This document shows positions 9,401 through 18,148 of a stretch of DNA of 56,162 nt, in pieces. The notes under the pieces were generated by a model. The model was given only the letters and a program-made list of their open reading frames with translations. It did no database searches and was not told the DNA's origin. The DNA lies in IMG/VR virus record IMGVR_UViG_3300035664_000020, positions 1 to 56,162 of that record. The stretch is one strand, 5' to 3'. The stretch's first letter is position 1; each line of letters starts with the position of its first letter. A program made the position numbers and the translations under genes. This DNA comes from a virus.

Positions 9401-12400
9401 TGTTCAAGCCTATCTCAAGGCTGATAAGGAGGCATCCGAAGCTCAAGCTAAGCGTGATGCAGCCGATGCCAAGCTCGCCAAGGAAATCGAGCGTGACGAG
9501 AAGGAGCAAGCCAAAGCAGAAGAGGCACAAAGGAAACGCGATGAGCTAAACCTCAAAACACTCAACTCGCTCATTCAGAAAACGCGCACGAACGTCGTTC
9601 AAGGAACCGTCAATCCAACAGATGCCAATCAAGCTGTCGCGATTCTCAATCGTTCAGGCGAGATTCCAAACGTGCTATTCACCTGGATTGGCACCTCAAA
9701 GGATTTCCTTGCTGATCCTGCGAATCGCGTTCGTTATCCTGAGACTTGGGCAGCAGTAAGCGCCGACTCAAAAATCGAAGGCATGTCGGAAAATGGACAG
9801 CCGATTGTTTTCACTGATAACGTAGGCGTATCCGATCTTGATCGCAAGCTAGCCAATCTTCAAGGAACTACGCCAGAAGTGGCGGCAGTTCGTCGCGTCA
9901 TTCTTCATGAGAACATCCACAAGGGCATGTTCTTCTTGTCGATGAAGGAGAAGATGCAGATATTCTCGTTCTTGCGCCGGATGTACTCTCCACAGGAGCT
10001 TGATTCGCTTGCTGAGTCCTACAGCGAGTATGCAGACTGGCGCACAAATCAGATTAGCTACTTCAGCATCCTTGAAGAAGCGATGACTCGCGACTTCGAT
10101 TCAATGGTGGAAATCCCGCGTGATGGCATTTGGGCAGAGTTCATACAATTTCTGCGTGGCATTTGGCAGAAGATCACGGGTAAAACGAGCGAGCCTACCT
10201 TGAAGGACTACAAGGACGTTTTCCGCCTGATTCGCAATAGCTTGAAGAATTCGGAGAAGGTTAATGCTGACATGCTGGTGAATGGTGGTGGCGTGCGGAT
10301 GAGTTACGCAGGCGAAACCTCCATTGAAAATCTTCCCGAAGAACGCCGTCAGTTCATGCGTGACTCGTTGGACACTGCAAAGGTGATGGCCGCAGCAGGC
10401 AAGACGAGCGAAGAGATTCGCGCCGTCGCTGGTTGGTTCCCCGGCAAGTATGACGGGAAGATGCGTTGGGAGGTGCCGGATGAGGGTGCTGCATGGAGCG
10501 GGAGTCTCGACTGGCAAGAGGCTGGAAAAGCATCCGCCAAACCCTCCTTCTACGGGGCGTTCTCGAATCTTCGCGGGGACGATTTCTCCATCCGCAAGCT
10601 GCCGCTGTCCTCCCTGCTAAACCATCCAGCCTTGTATGAGGTGTACCCCGACCTAAAGGACGTTGCGGTTCAGACCATCAATATCAAGCCTTCCCAAGCG
10701 GCATGGGGACCAGCGGGCATCACGATTGACGTTGACGCTTCCCCGGGGGAAGCCTTGTCGTCTGTCCTCCATGAGGTCCAGCATTGGATTCAAAGCAGGG
10801 AGGGATTTGCGGCTGGGTCATCCCCTGATGTTTCTGAAAAGCGGCCATGGGAGTCTATTGTCTCTTCGCATGAGGACACTACTATTGAGTTGTCAGATGC
10901 GTGGTCGCTTCGCAATAGCATAGATAAAGGCTCCACTCTACCCGAGGCGAAGGGAGCTTTTGAAGCTGAGTATGGGCGCAAGCCGCACATCACCTCTGGT
11001 CAGTTGGCTAAAGCGATGACCAAGGATGAGATAAACGCCGAGATGGATCGTCTCGCACAGAGCTTTGAGAAAGCAAGGTTCTTGGCACAGAGGGGGCTAC
11101 TCGGAGACGCTTACAAACAATACTTTAACACAGCAGGCGAGATCGAAGCTCGCGATGTACAAGCACGCCAGAATCTAACACCCGAACAACGTGCAGCCAC
11201 GGCCCCATACTCCTCAGAAAACATCGCCAAGGAAGATGCTATCGTGATGTTTGGTGGCAGTGGAACTCAAGCCTCTGTTGTTACCTACGACTCCCCTAAC
11301 GATGCCGCATTCAACAGTGGCGCTGAAGTAGCTCGCAACACTGACTACGACGAACGCGACAAGGAAGTGCGTTCTACTATTCGTGCGGCATACGATATTG
11401 CTCCGAAAACAAATGGTCCATCGGTGCCACTAGACGAGCTTTTCAGCATCGTGAAGCAGTCGATGCCTGATCTGACAGAAACCGAGTTCAGCCGCATTTT
11501 GCAAGGCTTGTATGAGGACAGTGGGGCGCTGTTGATTGAAGGTGAATCTCCATTTGCTACCTTCACCACCGAAGGCGAACGCGCTGGCTCTGCGATTATC
11601 ATGCCGCCTACCGACATGACTAAGGATGATGTCATTTCCATGCTTCGTGGTATGTCTGCTGCGAATCCAGCGCCATCTGGAGGAATAAACCAAGAATTAT
11701 ATGATACAGTACTTACTCAACTCAGGAATTTTATATCCAATGGAGGGCGAATCCCTTTACCAATTCAATTGGACCGCTCTGGTGAAGCCAATATGGATAA
11801 TTACACCGGCAAAAAGGCCGGACTTGGTGGAGGTTTACGACAAGGTTCTGGAGTTGGCCGGGCTGGACAGACTGATAGCGGGACACCACTCTTCGATGGC
11901 CTTCCAGAAGGAGTACAGGGAGTCATACCACAAGCACAAAGAGTCGAATCAGAAGTTTCTAGAAATCGTGAGGCAATTGCAGGAAGAGGGGAAAATCGCG
12001 AAGGGAAAGCCGGGGCCAGACCTGACATGGGAATGGCAAGTGGTGGCTACACTTTTGCCGATTATGCTCAAATTGCGTCCAGAATTGGAGCAAGAGTTCA
12101 GGAAGTTTCTAACGACATCGGAGGTGGACTGGCTGTTATGGCGGATGAAAATGGGGCCACAACCATCCTCATCAATGCCGCACAACTTAGTGAGCGGATG
12201 GCTGGAATCAGCTTCGGCTTAGATATAAATGGCGCTCTTGAAACTATCGGAAATGCCTTGGTTGAGGAACTGATTCACGCTGCCGACTTTGCAGTTCAAC
12301 GTGAGGCGTGGCTTGCCAGCGGAAGGCGTAAGCCGTTTACTGAATTTGCTACCAACAGCGACAAATCCATGTTGGAAGACATGAGAAAGGTTGTGGCATC

Positions 12401-15400
12401 AAGCAATGATCCAGTAAAAGCAACACGGATACTTTTTGATGCGATTCAAGCATCTCGCCAACTTTACGGTGCAGGCGCAACTCCAAGTGACATTGATGAG
12501 ATATTTTCATCTCCAAATGGCAACATCAGCATAGTGATGTCCGAGTTTGTGCGCCAGATGATTCAGCAAGACATGCACCAAACGGTTTCGGAAGCATCGC
12601 TATTCCGCCGCTTCATTGAGCGCGTGATGAAAATGCTACAAAAGATTCGTGATGCCATCGCTCCTGCAAAGGCTGGCGAGTTTGGCGATATTCTCAAGAA
12701 TCGTATCAACGAGACTGAAATGATGCTGGCGATGGCTTATCAGCAGACTGGCGCAAGGGCATCTATGATTGATCCTGAAGACGCTGCAACCAAGCAGTTC
12801 GCGAAGAATATTAAGGACATCAACAGTGGCACAGCTAAGGCTCCGTTTGGAGGCGTTCAGTTCAAAAACTTCATGCCAATTGACCGCACGGTCAAATCTG
12901 CTGAAGAATACAGTGACGCTGCCATCAAATACGTCAACAACCTTGAGAAGGAAGGCGTTTCGCTTGATGATATTGCGAACTCAGTCATCTCGCCAGCATT
13001 CCTTGAAAGCATCGGTATTGAGCAAGACTTGATGGCCCAAGACGCTCTGACTATCGAAGTCCGTCAACGTGTGGACAACGCTGCACGCGAGGAAAAGTTT
13101 CCAGGAAGAAAGAAGCAACTATCTAAACTTAGCGAGCGCCTATCTGCATTCTGGCAAGGCGTTGGTAGCAAAAAAGGTCAACACCTTGGACAACGACGCT
13201 ATCTTGTGAACAAAGCTCGTTATAGCTGGATGTTCATTCGTGAAATCGCAGAGAAAGCGATGAAGGAGGCTAGAACCAATATCCTCATTTCCAACTTTGG
13301 AGGCGAGAATGCAACTAGCTTCACGCAGAACAGCTATGCCGATTCTGATAAAGCCAATCAGCAGGCTGTTGATGAAGTTGCTAAGGATGTCGTCAACAAT
13401 GATGAGTGGGCATTGATTAAGGAAGGTGAACAGGTGTTTGAAGGCGCTCGTAAAACCATGTGGGAACGAGTTAAGTTCTTGGTTGCTCAGTTAGCCATAT
13501 TTGCTCGCAGAAAGTCAATTAAAGCCTCTAATGCCAAGGCTTCATTCACAGATGCTCAAATGAGCGAGCTAAACGCCATCCTGCAAATGTCGGATGATGA
13601 AGCGGCTAAAGCAGAGGCGAAAGTATTGGCAGAACTGGATTCTCTCATGGCTAAACTGGTTGGCGATGAGTCACCAACCGATACACCTGCCGAAAAGGCC
13701 AAGCGCAAGAAGCGCAAGGAGATCATCGACACGGTGGATAAGCGAGTGAAGGCTGGCGAATCTATTGAGCCAACCGAAGAAACAGAAACTAGCGAGGAAG
13801 AAGTCACAAAGGCTGAAGCCACCGCTCAAGCCATCCTAAAGGATTTGTCAGAGCGTTATTCTGATCCTCTTATCTTCAAAGAAAAGAAGCTGAACATCAA
13901 CGAAATGCGCGAACTCTACAAAGAGCGCGTAAAGCAAGGCAATGGCGCATCGCAAATGACGGAAGATTCATTCGTGAATAAAGCGATTGAACTTGGCGCT
14001 GATGAAAAGACCGCTGGCATTCTTTGGAGTGCGGCAGAACTAGAAATAGATGCCCGTGAGGCAATGCGGCAGGATAAGATCCGTCAACGCAATGCAGCAG
14101 CAGTAGAACGCGCTGATGCACAGGCTCATCGAATCATATTTGCCAAGGAGCGTTTGAAACGCCAAAGCGGATTTGCTGACATAGATACCAATCAGAACAA
14201 AGATACGATTATCAAAGCGTTCCGTGAGCAGGTTGAATCACCTGTTGCGCTTGATGCCTTCGTTCAGCGCCTTATTCCACTCAAGGTTAGTAGGCAGGTT
14301 GCAGAACGTCTATTTAGAGCGGCAGAACGCGAAAAGACCGATCTTGCTGCAATGGCTGTTTTTGATAAGACGCAAGGCCCAAAAGCCCTGCAACGAATGA
14401 TCAATGAGATCAACAACATGCGCCGTGGCGAGGAAATTCCTCTCAGGACACCTATCCCTTGGCGTCAGCTTCTCTCCCAAAGCGCAAAAACAGTTGAAGA
14501 ATACCGCCAACGTATCTTTGACGCTATCTCTGCCAACGAGGAACTCAAGAACGCAACGCCAGAGCAAAAGGCACGTCTTGCAGACTTGTTCGCTGAAGCA
14601 TGGGAATCCAATCGCACTCGTATTCTGGATGGTATGCTTGAGCGCATGATTCGCGCAGAAGAGGCCAAGAAGAATCTCAGCAAAGAAGGCGCTAAAGCTC
14701 TTCAAGCGCAACGGATGCGTATCGTTGAGGACATCAACTTGGGCATCTTCGATAACGATGAACTGGCAAAGCGCATGGCAGAGAAATTCGGCATCAAGTC
14801 CGAGTTCACTGAGACAGAGCGCGAAAAGATCAATTCGCTTATCGAGGTGCTTCAAGACGAAGGATTGAACGCTGTGAAGCGCCAAGTTGCTGCCTACAAG
14901 CTACTTGAGGTGCTGCAAGGCGAACTCAAGATTCCAGTGGCAAAGATGCTCGCTGACTTCTGGGTTTCCAGTGTGCTCTCTGGTCCAAATACTATCGTCT
15001 CAATTGGTCTTGCTGTTGCCAGCGGTGCATTCGAGCTTTCCACGGCATTGTCTCGCGTGTTCATCGCTGGATTCACCAATCCAAAGCAGCTTCCATCTGA
15101 GCTTGCTGGTGCATACAAAACACTCGCTCGATTGCTGAGTGCTTATGGTCGTCAGGCAAACATCGCGTGGCAATACCTTGTGAGTGGTGATCCAGTGTTT
15201 CTTGATCCATCTATGAACGATGTGACCGAGAACATGCAGTGGGGCAATATCGGTAAGAGCAACAAGCTGGCAGAACAAATGGCGAAGTCTGACAAGATTC
15301 TCGTCAAGAGCGCAGGCTTGTTTATGCGGACAGTTAGCCGTTTGCTTACCGCTCTCGACGTATTCAATAGTGGACTCACCAAGGAAGGCTCGCTTTCCAT

Positions 15401-16943
15401 CGTATTCCGCCAGATTGGACTCGATCCAGCTAAGATTGCTGAAATGGAGAAGAAGTCTGATTTGAAGCCTTACAAGGATGCCATTATTCAGAAAGACTTC
15501 AGCGGAACAGCTCCAAAGTCTGCACGCGACAAGGCTATTCTTGATTCCTACGCTCTGGCCGACATGATGGCAGAACTGGATAAACTTGGCAACGTGTCCG
15601 AGAACGCCAACTTCTTCGGTCAACAAGGTGCCATGACGCTTGATCCATCTGGACTTGGTGGTGTCGGTTATCGTGCGATCAGATCGCTTGTTACCAACGC
15701 TGAAGCAGGTGCTGATAGATTCCTAAAGCAAGCTCAACGCGGATGGAATGACTCGGCGCAGAATGGCGATAGGATTCTCTCTGGACTTGAGTTGGCATTC
15801 GCTTACTTCATGCAGTTCGCTGCCTACAATGCAGCTAACTTTGGCGGTGTTCGCTTCGCACGTTTCGCTGGCAACAAATTCAACCAAGGTCTGAGCTTCA
15901 TTCCAGGCATTGGTTTCGCTCGCGCATTCGAGGCTGAATTTGACCCTGATCGTATCAGAGGAAAAGAGGCATTCATCGACTCAATTCGGCGCAATCAGAT
16001 TATTGGAGTGATGTTATTCGCTGCTGGCTATCAAATCCTGAAAGCCATCGCGGACGAGCCAGATGACGAGAAGCGTGGTTGGTTCATCAATGGTAGCTGG
16101 GGTAACCTCACACCTGAGAAGAAGCAGCAGAAGCTAGCCGCTGGCGAGAAAGAGTACACCATCGGCATCAATGGCAAGGTGTTCAATTACGCCAACTGGC
16201 CTATTTCATCTGTGCTTGCAGCTATCGGAAGCCTTTCTGATCTGATCCGCTTCTCGCCAGATCAATGGAATGACAAAAACGTGGCTCAAATTATGGCAAG
16301 TGCCGCAATGTCTGGCGCTGCTGCTGCTGCTGACATTCCTGCTCTTTCCCAGTTCCAAGAGCTATTCGGCAACAGCTTGTCCAGCAAAGACCCCAACGAG
16401 AAGCGCATGGAGCGTTTTGCCAAGGTGATGTCAAGTTACGCTGGTGGCTTCGTTCCTCGATTCTTGAAGGACATCGACTACGCGCAAGATCCAAATCTGC
16501 GTAAATACGAAACACTGTGGGAGAAAACAGCCTCGCACATCCCTGTTTACCGTCGCTACGAAGGCAAGGAGTACTACGACATCTTGGGCCAGCAAATCCA
16601 ACGCAATGTGTATCCTGGAAGCCGCGAGTTCATGGTGAAGCCAACCGATCCGGCCTACAAGGTTCTCGGTGCTCTCAATTCCCGTGGAATTTGGCTGACT
16701 CCTGCCAATGCCGAACACCGCATGGTTGGCAAGGGCGCTCGTCGTCGCTCTCTTACACAGGAAGAAGCCGACAACTACAGCCTTGAAACCGGCAAAGGAT
16801 ACAAGCAGATGCTTCTGCGATACGGCCAGCGTGCGCTCCAGATGCCCACAGAACGCGCTAGAGCATTCTTGTTGGACAAAGCTGACGAAGTGCGCGACAG
16901 GGCGCTAAAGAAGGTCTATAGAGGCTATCAACCTGCAACGTGA
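6486..16943 (+). CDS. Giant polyvalent protein with metallopeptidase-like domains (ejected virion protein)
   Basis: One uninterrupted 3,485-residue frame. The N-terminus has a tandem motif (WLTKYPEVEQK / WLDKYPEAEDK) typical of phage internal proteins. Three metallopeptidase-like sites are visible: HENIH at ~1141, HEVQH at ~1429 in a context (HEVQHWIQSREGF) like the LPD23 domain of large polyvalent proteins, and a degenerate EELIHAAD at ~1927. Long charged helices fill ~2000-2700. The last ~600 residues contain hydrophobic helices and conserved aromatic blocks like the C-terminal region of phage polyvalent proteins. Such proteins are known to be packaged and injected with the genome to counter host defences or prepare the cell. 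Processing at internal sites is possible. An alternative overlapping frame lies at 11701-12222. Confidence 0.85.
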   Translation: MASETDWLTKYPEVEQKSWLDKYPEAEDKPFFDLSDTLSATGRAFTSLGTSVPASMRQAFGGLENPWQRSESYMQSRADMQALQEELNASEAAAMEGGDASSVSSSIREATPSLGFSGSTLVPSLAAGAVTALATKSPAAARSAAAGTSLLMAYRMAGAQFLDDSRERIDNFFQEKLQRPLTPEEQNEAYEELLPLARKFGAAEAGPEALGNMALGGAGKYIRKALGGKNGIMSLASNALSKVTGAKAVGAGIGAAAGEVGTEAITAVEQDRINKEFEQSVLRGEAPESVVLPDRTVQDYTKGITEVAPTTLAMTGLMGLAGLGPTALNRGYRALRPQAEQRAVEAEIVPEEPAPAPPPAPKTPSQVIADTLLTNAVNVSSDATKATEAALAVVQGVAATTPVELPVPTVAPTVETPSPAMEQIKTPSQTITDSAEAGAGVGEAPITEETVLPAQPTTQLENAPLKIPEQESLLQEPQGRVEGRETAEASLSDQLLSPAPSQEEVALFQEKLDSFWQEKPTPQTVWELAESVPEGVWVEDGSGALRSKKSKTRTTRRGTQVIEFETEWFNEETQQWEPLPQGYTQVEKRADGSFASNNSLPTAWTPGSYTEVSSGKRVITKPVVASQATQSKKQEPITPQGTPTPATEGTVMPGGSAMERDVTKPEQMTPEEHLNAWNQLNIDAQKAREKANAAKAKLLPKNPASQIRQMEKNAKLEQEAITLENLRDEFPPTPSFAIENAVKEGKPFSVDLHKASGYAYIPSGYTRQGDLYVFQPGATGEPVQAAPSAAQAVTKPATVKSTELRVGDEVSFKGNTYRVKSKLLDGRVRAEFTNPEGIAKLPAGSVNITTLPRNVNLTRIEKPSPQTTTVATPTETAAPLAKEAAVASVVQQPAEGSIPAVEQESATTAIESNEKADIADAAMAFLEEDLTESKRQWSPEKIAAAKAYFASGGKDMDVLRAAFPKLVGSRPIVQAYLKADKEASEAQAKRDAADAKLAKEIERDEKEQAKAEEAQRKRDELNLKTLNSLIQKTRTNVVQGTVNPTDANQAVAILNRSGEIPNVLFTWIGTSKDFLADPANRVRYPETWAAVSADSKIEGMSENGQPIVFTDNVGVSDLDRKLANLQGTTPEVAAVRRVILHENIHKGMFFLSMKEKMQIFSFLRRMYSPQELDSLAESYSEYADWRTNQISYFSILEEAMTRDFDSMVEIPRDGIWAEFIQFLRGIWQKITGKTSEPTLKDYKDVFRLIRNSLKNSEKVNADMLVNGGGVRMSYAGETSIENLPEERRQFMRDSLDTAKVMAAAGKTSEEIRAVAGWFPGKYDGKMRWEVPDEGAAWSGSLDWQEAGKASAKPSFYGAFSNLRGDDFSIRKLPLSSLLNHPALYEVYPDLKDVAVQTINIKPSQAAWGPAGITIDVDASPGEALSSVLHEVQHWIQSREGFAAGSSPDVSEKRPWESIVSSHEDTTIELSDAWSLRNSIDKGSTLPEAKGAFEAEYGRKPHITSGQLAKAMTKDEINAEMDRLAQSFEKARFLAQRGLLGDAYKQYFNTAGEIEARDVQARQNLTPEQRAATAPYSSENIAKEDAIVMFGGSGTQASVVTYDSPNDAAFNSGAEVARNTDYDERDKEVRSTIRAAYDIAPKTNGPSVPLDELFSIVKQSMPDLTETEFSRILQGLYEDSGALLIEGESPFATFTTEGERAGSAIIMPPTDMTKDDVISMLRGMSAANPAPSGGINQELYDTVLTQLRNFISNGGRIPLPIQLDRSGEANMDNYTGKKAGLGGGLRQGSGVGRAGQTDSGTPLFDGLPEGVQGVIPQAQRVESEVSRNREAIAGRGENREGKAGARPDMGMASGGYTFADYAQIASRIGARVQEVSNDIGGGLAVMADENGATTILINAAQLSERMAGISFGLDINGALETIGNALVEELIHAADFAVQREAWLASGRRKPFTEFATNSDKSMLEDMRKVVASSNDPVKATRILFDAIQASRQLYGAGATPSDIDEIFSSPNGNISIVMSEFVRQMIQQDMHQTVSEASLFRRFIERVMKMLQKIRDAIAPAKAGEFGDILKNRINETEMMLAMAYQQTGARASMIDPEDAATKQFAKNIKDINSGTAKAPFGGVQFKNFMPIDRTVKSAEEYSDAAIKYVNNLEKEGVSLDDIANSVISPAFLESIGIEQDLMAQDALTIEVRQRVDNAAREEKFPGRKKQLSKLSERLSAFWQGVGSKKGQHLGQRRYLVNKARYSWMFIREIAEKAMKEARTNILISNFGGENATSFTQNSYADSDKANQQAVDEVAKDVVNNDEWALIKEGEQVFEGARKTMWERVKFLVAQLAIFARRKSIKASNAKASFTDAQMSELNAILQMSDDEAAKAEAKVLAELDSLMAKLVGDESPTDTPAEKAKRKKRKEIIDTVDKRVKAGESIEPTEETETSEEEVTKAEATAQAILKDLSERYSDPLIFKEKKLNINEMRELYKERVKQGNGASQMTEDSFVNKAIELGADEKTAGILWSAAELEIDAREAMRQDKIRQRNAAAVERADAQAHRIIFAKERLKRQSGFADIDTNQNKDTIIKAFREQVESPVALDAFVQRLIPLKVSRQVAERLFRAAEREKTDLAAMAVFDKTQGPKALQRMINEINNMRRGEEIPLRTPIPWRQLLSQSAKTVEEYRQRIFDAISANEELKNATPEQKARLADLFAEAWESNRTRILDGMLERMIRAEEAKKNLSKEGAKALQAQRMRIVEDINLGIFDNDELAKRMAEKFGIKSEFTETEREKINSLIEVLQDEGLNAVKRQVAAYKLLEVLQGELKIPVAKMLADFWVSSVLSGPNTIVSIGLAVASGAFELSTALSRVFIAGFTNPKQLPSELAGAYKTLARLLSAYGRQANIAWQYLVSGDPVFLDPSMNDVTENMQWGNIGKSNKLAEQMAKSDKILVKSAGLFMRTVSRLLTALDVFNSGLTKEGSLSIVFRQIGLDPAKIAEMEKKSDLKPYKDAIIQKDFSGTAPKSARDKAILDSYALADMMAELDKLGNVSENANFFGQQGAMTLDPSGLGGVGYRAIRSLVTNAEAGADRFLKQAQRGWNDSAQNGDRILSGLELAFAYFMQFAAYNAANFGGVRFARFAGNKFNQGLSFIPGIGFARAFEAEFDPDRIRGKEAFIDSIRRNQIIGVMLFAAGYQILKAIADEPDDEKRGWFINGSWGNLTPEKKQQKLAAGEKEYTIGINGKVFNYANWPISSVLAAIGSLSDLIRFSPDQWNDKNVAQIMASAAMSGAAAAADIPALSQFQELFGNSLSSKDPNEKRMERFAKVMSSYAGGFVPRFLKDIDYAQDPNLRKYETLWEKTASHIPVYRRYEGKEYYDILGQQIQRNVYPGSREFMVKPTDPAYKVLGALNSRGIWLTPANAEHRMVGKGARRRSLTQEEADNYSLETGKGYKQMLLRYGQRALQMPTERARAFLLDKADEVRDRALKKVYRGYQPAT
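11701..12222 (+). CDS. Candidate overlapping ORF inside the giant gene
   Basis: A 173-residue frame lies wholly inside the giant gene, shifted by one frame. It reads as an amphipathic, charged helical protein (RPDLVEVYDKVLELAGLDR; NQKFLEIVRQLQEEGKIA; LRPELEQEFRKFLTT). Here the main frame becomes a Gly/Arg-rich low-complexity linker (GLGGGLRQGSGVGRAGQ). Third codon positions of the alternative frame look G/C-biased by eye. GGAGGAAT occurs 17 nt before the ATG, which is far for a ribosome site. This could be true overprinting, or a segment acquired in another frame. It may also be chance. Confidence 0.25.
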   Translation: MIQYLLNSGILYPMEGESLYQFNWTALVKPIWIITPAKRPDLVEVYDKVLELAGLDRLIAGHHSSMAFQKEYRESYHKHKESNQKFLEIVRQLQEEGKIAKGKPGPDLTWEWQVVATLLPIMLKLRPELEQEFRKFLTTSEVDWLLWRMKMGPQPSSSMPHNLVSGWLESASA

Positions 16944-17584
16944 TGCAAGAACTCATCCGCAAGAACACCATCCCAAAGGAATTCAACCACGCGAAACTGC
17001 GTGAGCTATTTCCAACGGCTGTCATCACTGGCGATACATACGGATTCTTTTACCACGTTGAAGCTACAAATACAGTGTTCGTCAGATACGGTTGGCGTGA
17101 TCTAGCGAAATCCGTTCAAGAGCACCTGGAAGGAAATGGTATTGAGATTCCAGCGAATCTTGGCCTCATCATGCAGGAGGCATTCTGCCAGCATCGTCCT
17201 GATTTATGCGTTGATCGTGATCCTGACAGCGAGGCTAAAATTGGAGCGTTTCAAATGATGAAGCGGTTCTACAACTCCGCCGTGAAGCCTTACTTGGCTG
17301 GCGAGCTTGTTGATCAAGCGGAGGCAAATCGAAGAGCGGCTATTTGTGCAACTTGCCCCAAGAACACGGATAAGATTGTGGAGTTCTGCGTTAGCTGCTC
17401 AACTCGTAGCCTTGTTGGGCATATAAACCAGTTCTTAACGAGTCGGCATACGCCTAGCGATCCGCTGTTGAAGACGTGCCAGATTTGCAGCTGTGATCTT
17501 CGTATGAAGTGCTGGTGTCCTACAGAGGCAATGCGAGAACCTGAGTTGGCTGACAAGTGGCCTGATCACTGTTGGATGAAGTAG
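16943..17584 (+). CDS. Cys-rich putative zinc-binding protein
   Basis: A 213-residue protein. The ATG overlaps the giant gene's stop (TGATG); a GTG 3 nt upstream is also possible. The C-terminal half has paired cysteines: CATCP then CVSC, and CQICSCDLRMKCWCP with a final HCW, so probably two zinc knuckles at ~133-200. The N-terminal half is mixed alpha/beta without recognised motifs. It is the last plus-strand gene before the convergent minus-strand module. Function is unknown; a small zinc-binding virion-associated or regulatory protein is likely. Confidence 0.65.
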   Translation: MQELIRKNTIPKEFNHAKLRELFPTAVITGDTYGFFYHVEATNTVFVRYGWRDLAKSVQEHLEGNGIEIPANLGLIMQEAFCQHRPDLCVDRDPDSEAKIGAFQMMKRFYNSAVKPYLAGELVDQAEANRRAAICATCPKNTDKIVEFCVSCSTRSLVGHINQFLTSRHTPSDPLLKTCQICSCDLRMKCWCPTEAMREPELADKWPDHCWMK

Positions 17585-17602
17585 CTAAACTTCCGCTGTA
17601 GC

Positions 17603-17872
17603 CTACGCTTGATTGTCAGTCGGACAAAATTGAAGTTCATCTAGCATATCAGAAGGTTCTGCCTTCCCGTTTGCCATCGTTTCAATCCAGCGTGCAGGGT
17701 CAATGGTTGCTGTGTGCTTCCATCCAACATCCAACATCGCAGATTCAAACTGGCATATTTCGTCAGCGGAGAAGCATTTAATCACTCCGTTAAGCGCATA
17801 GACAAAAAGCATCCGGCCCAACAAGGCTTCTGATGAAACGCTGACAACATCGTTCTTGGATTCTGTATTCAT
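17603..17872 (-). CDS. Hypothetical small protein at end of early operon
   Basis: An 89-residue protein, the last gene of the minus-strand block, ending 18 nt from the convergent plus-strand gene. The start overlaps the preceding gene's stop by 4 nt (ATGA), so it is probably translationally coupled. Mixed composition with a hydrophobic stretch (LGRMLFVYALNGVIKCF) and no recognised motif. I see no clear Rho-independent terminator in the 18-nt convergent gap. Confidence 0.5.
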   Translation of the reverse strand: MNTESKNDVVSVSSEALLGRMLFVYALNGVIKCFSADEICQFESAMLDVGWKHTATIDPARWIETMANGKAEPSDMLDELQFCPTDNQA

Positions 17873-18090
17873 TCGCGGTGAGCTTCTACTTTAGCATTCG
17901 GCAGCACAATCTTCCTCCAATGTGTTGCGTGATCATAACCACGGTCAAATGCACCTTCCCAGATGTCATCGCCATCAGACCAATCTACATCGCCGTATTT
18001 ATTGGCGTCTTCTTTGGTTGGCAGGCGATCATCAATTAGAACCCATGAGAGTTCGAGTAGCATCTTTTGCAGTTCATCAATGGTTTTCAT
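17869..18090 (-). CDS. Hypothetical small acidic protein
   Basis: A 73-residue protein, rich in Asp and Trp (YGDVDWSDGDDIWEGAFDRGYDHATHW). Its start codon has an A/T leader (CCGAATATGAAA) without a Shine-Dalgarno. It is coupled to the following 89-residue gene. No family recognised; acidic small early phage proteins are sometimes host-inhibitor or DNA-mimic proteins, but nothing here proves that. Confidence 0.5.
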   Translation of the reverse strand: MKTIDELQKMLLELSWVLIDDRLPTKEDANKYGDVDWSDGDDIWEGAFDRGYDHATHWRKIVLPNAKVEAHRE

Positions 18091-18148
18091 ATTCGGTATC
18101 TAACTATACGTCCGTTTTTGGTTGAGATGCAAGGGGGATTTCAAAACT

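Noticed and set aside
17585-17602. Bidirectional terminator at the convergent junction
   Set aside because: The 18-nt gap has only a 4-bp GTAG/CTAC match nearby, not a convincing stem or U-run.
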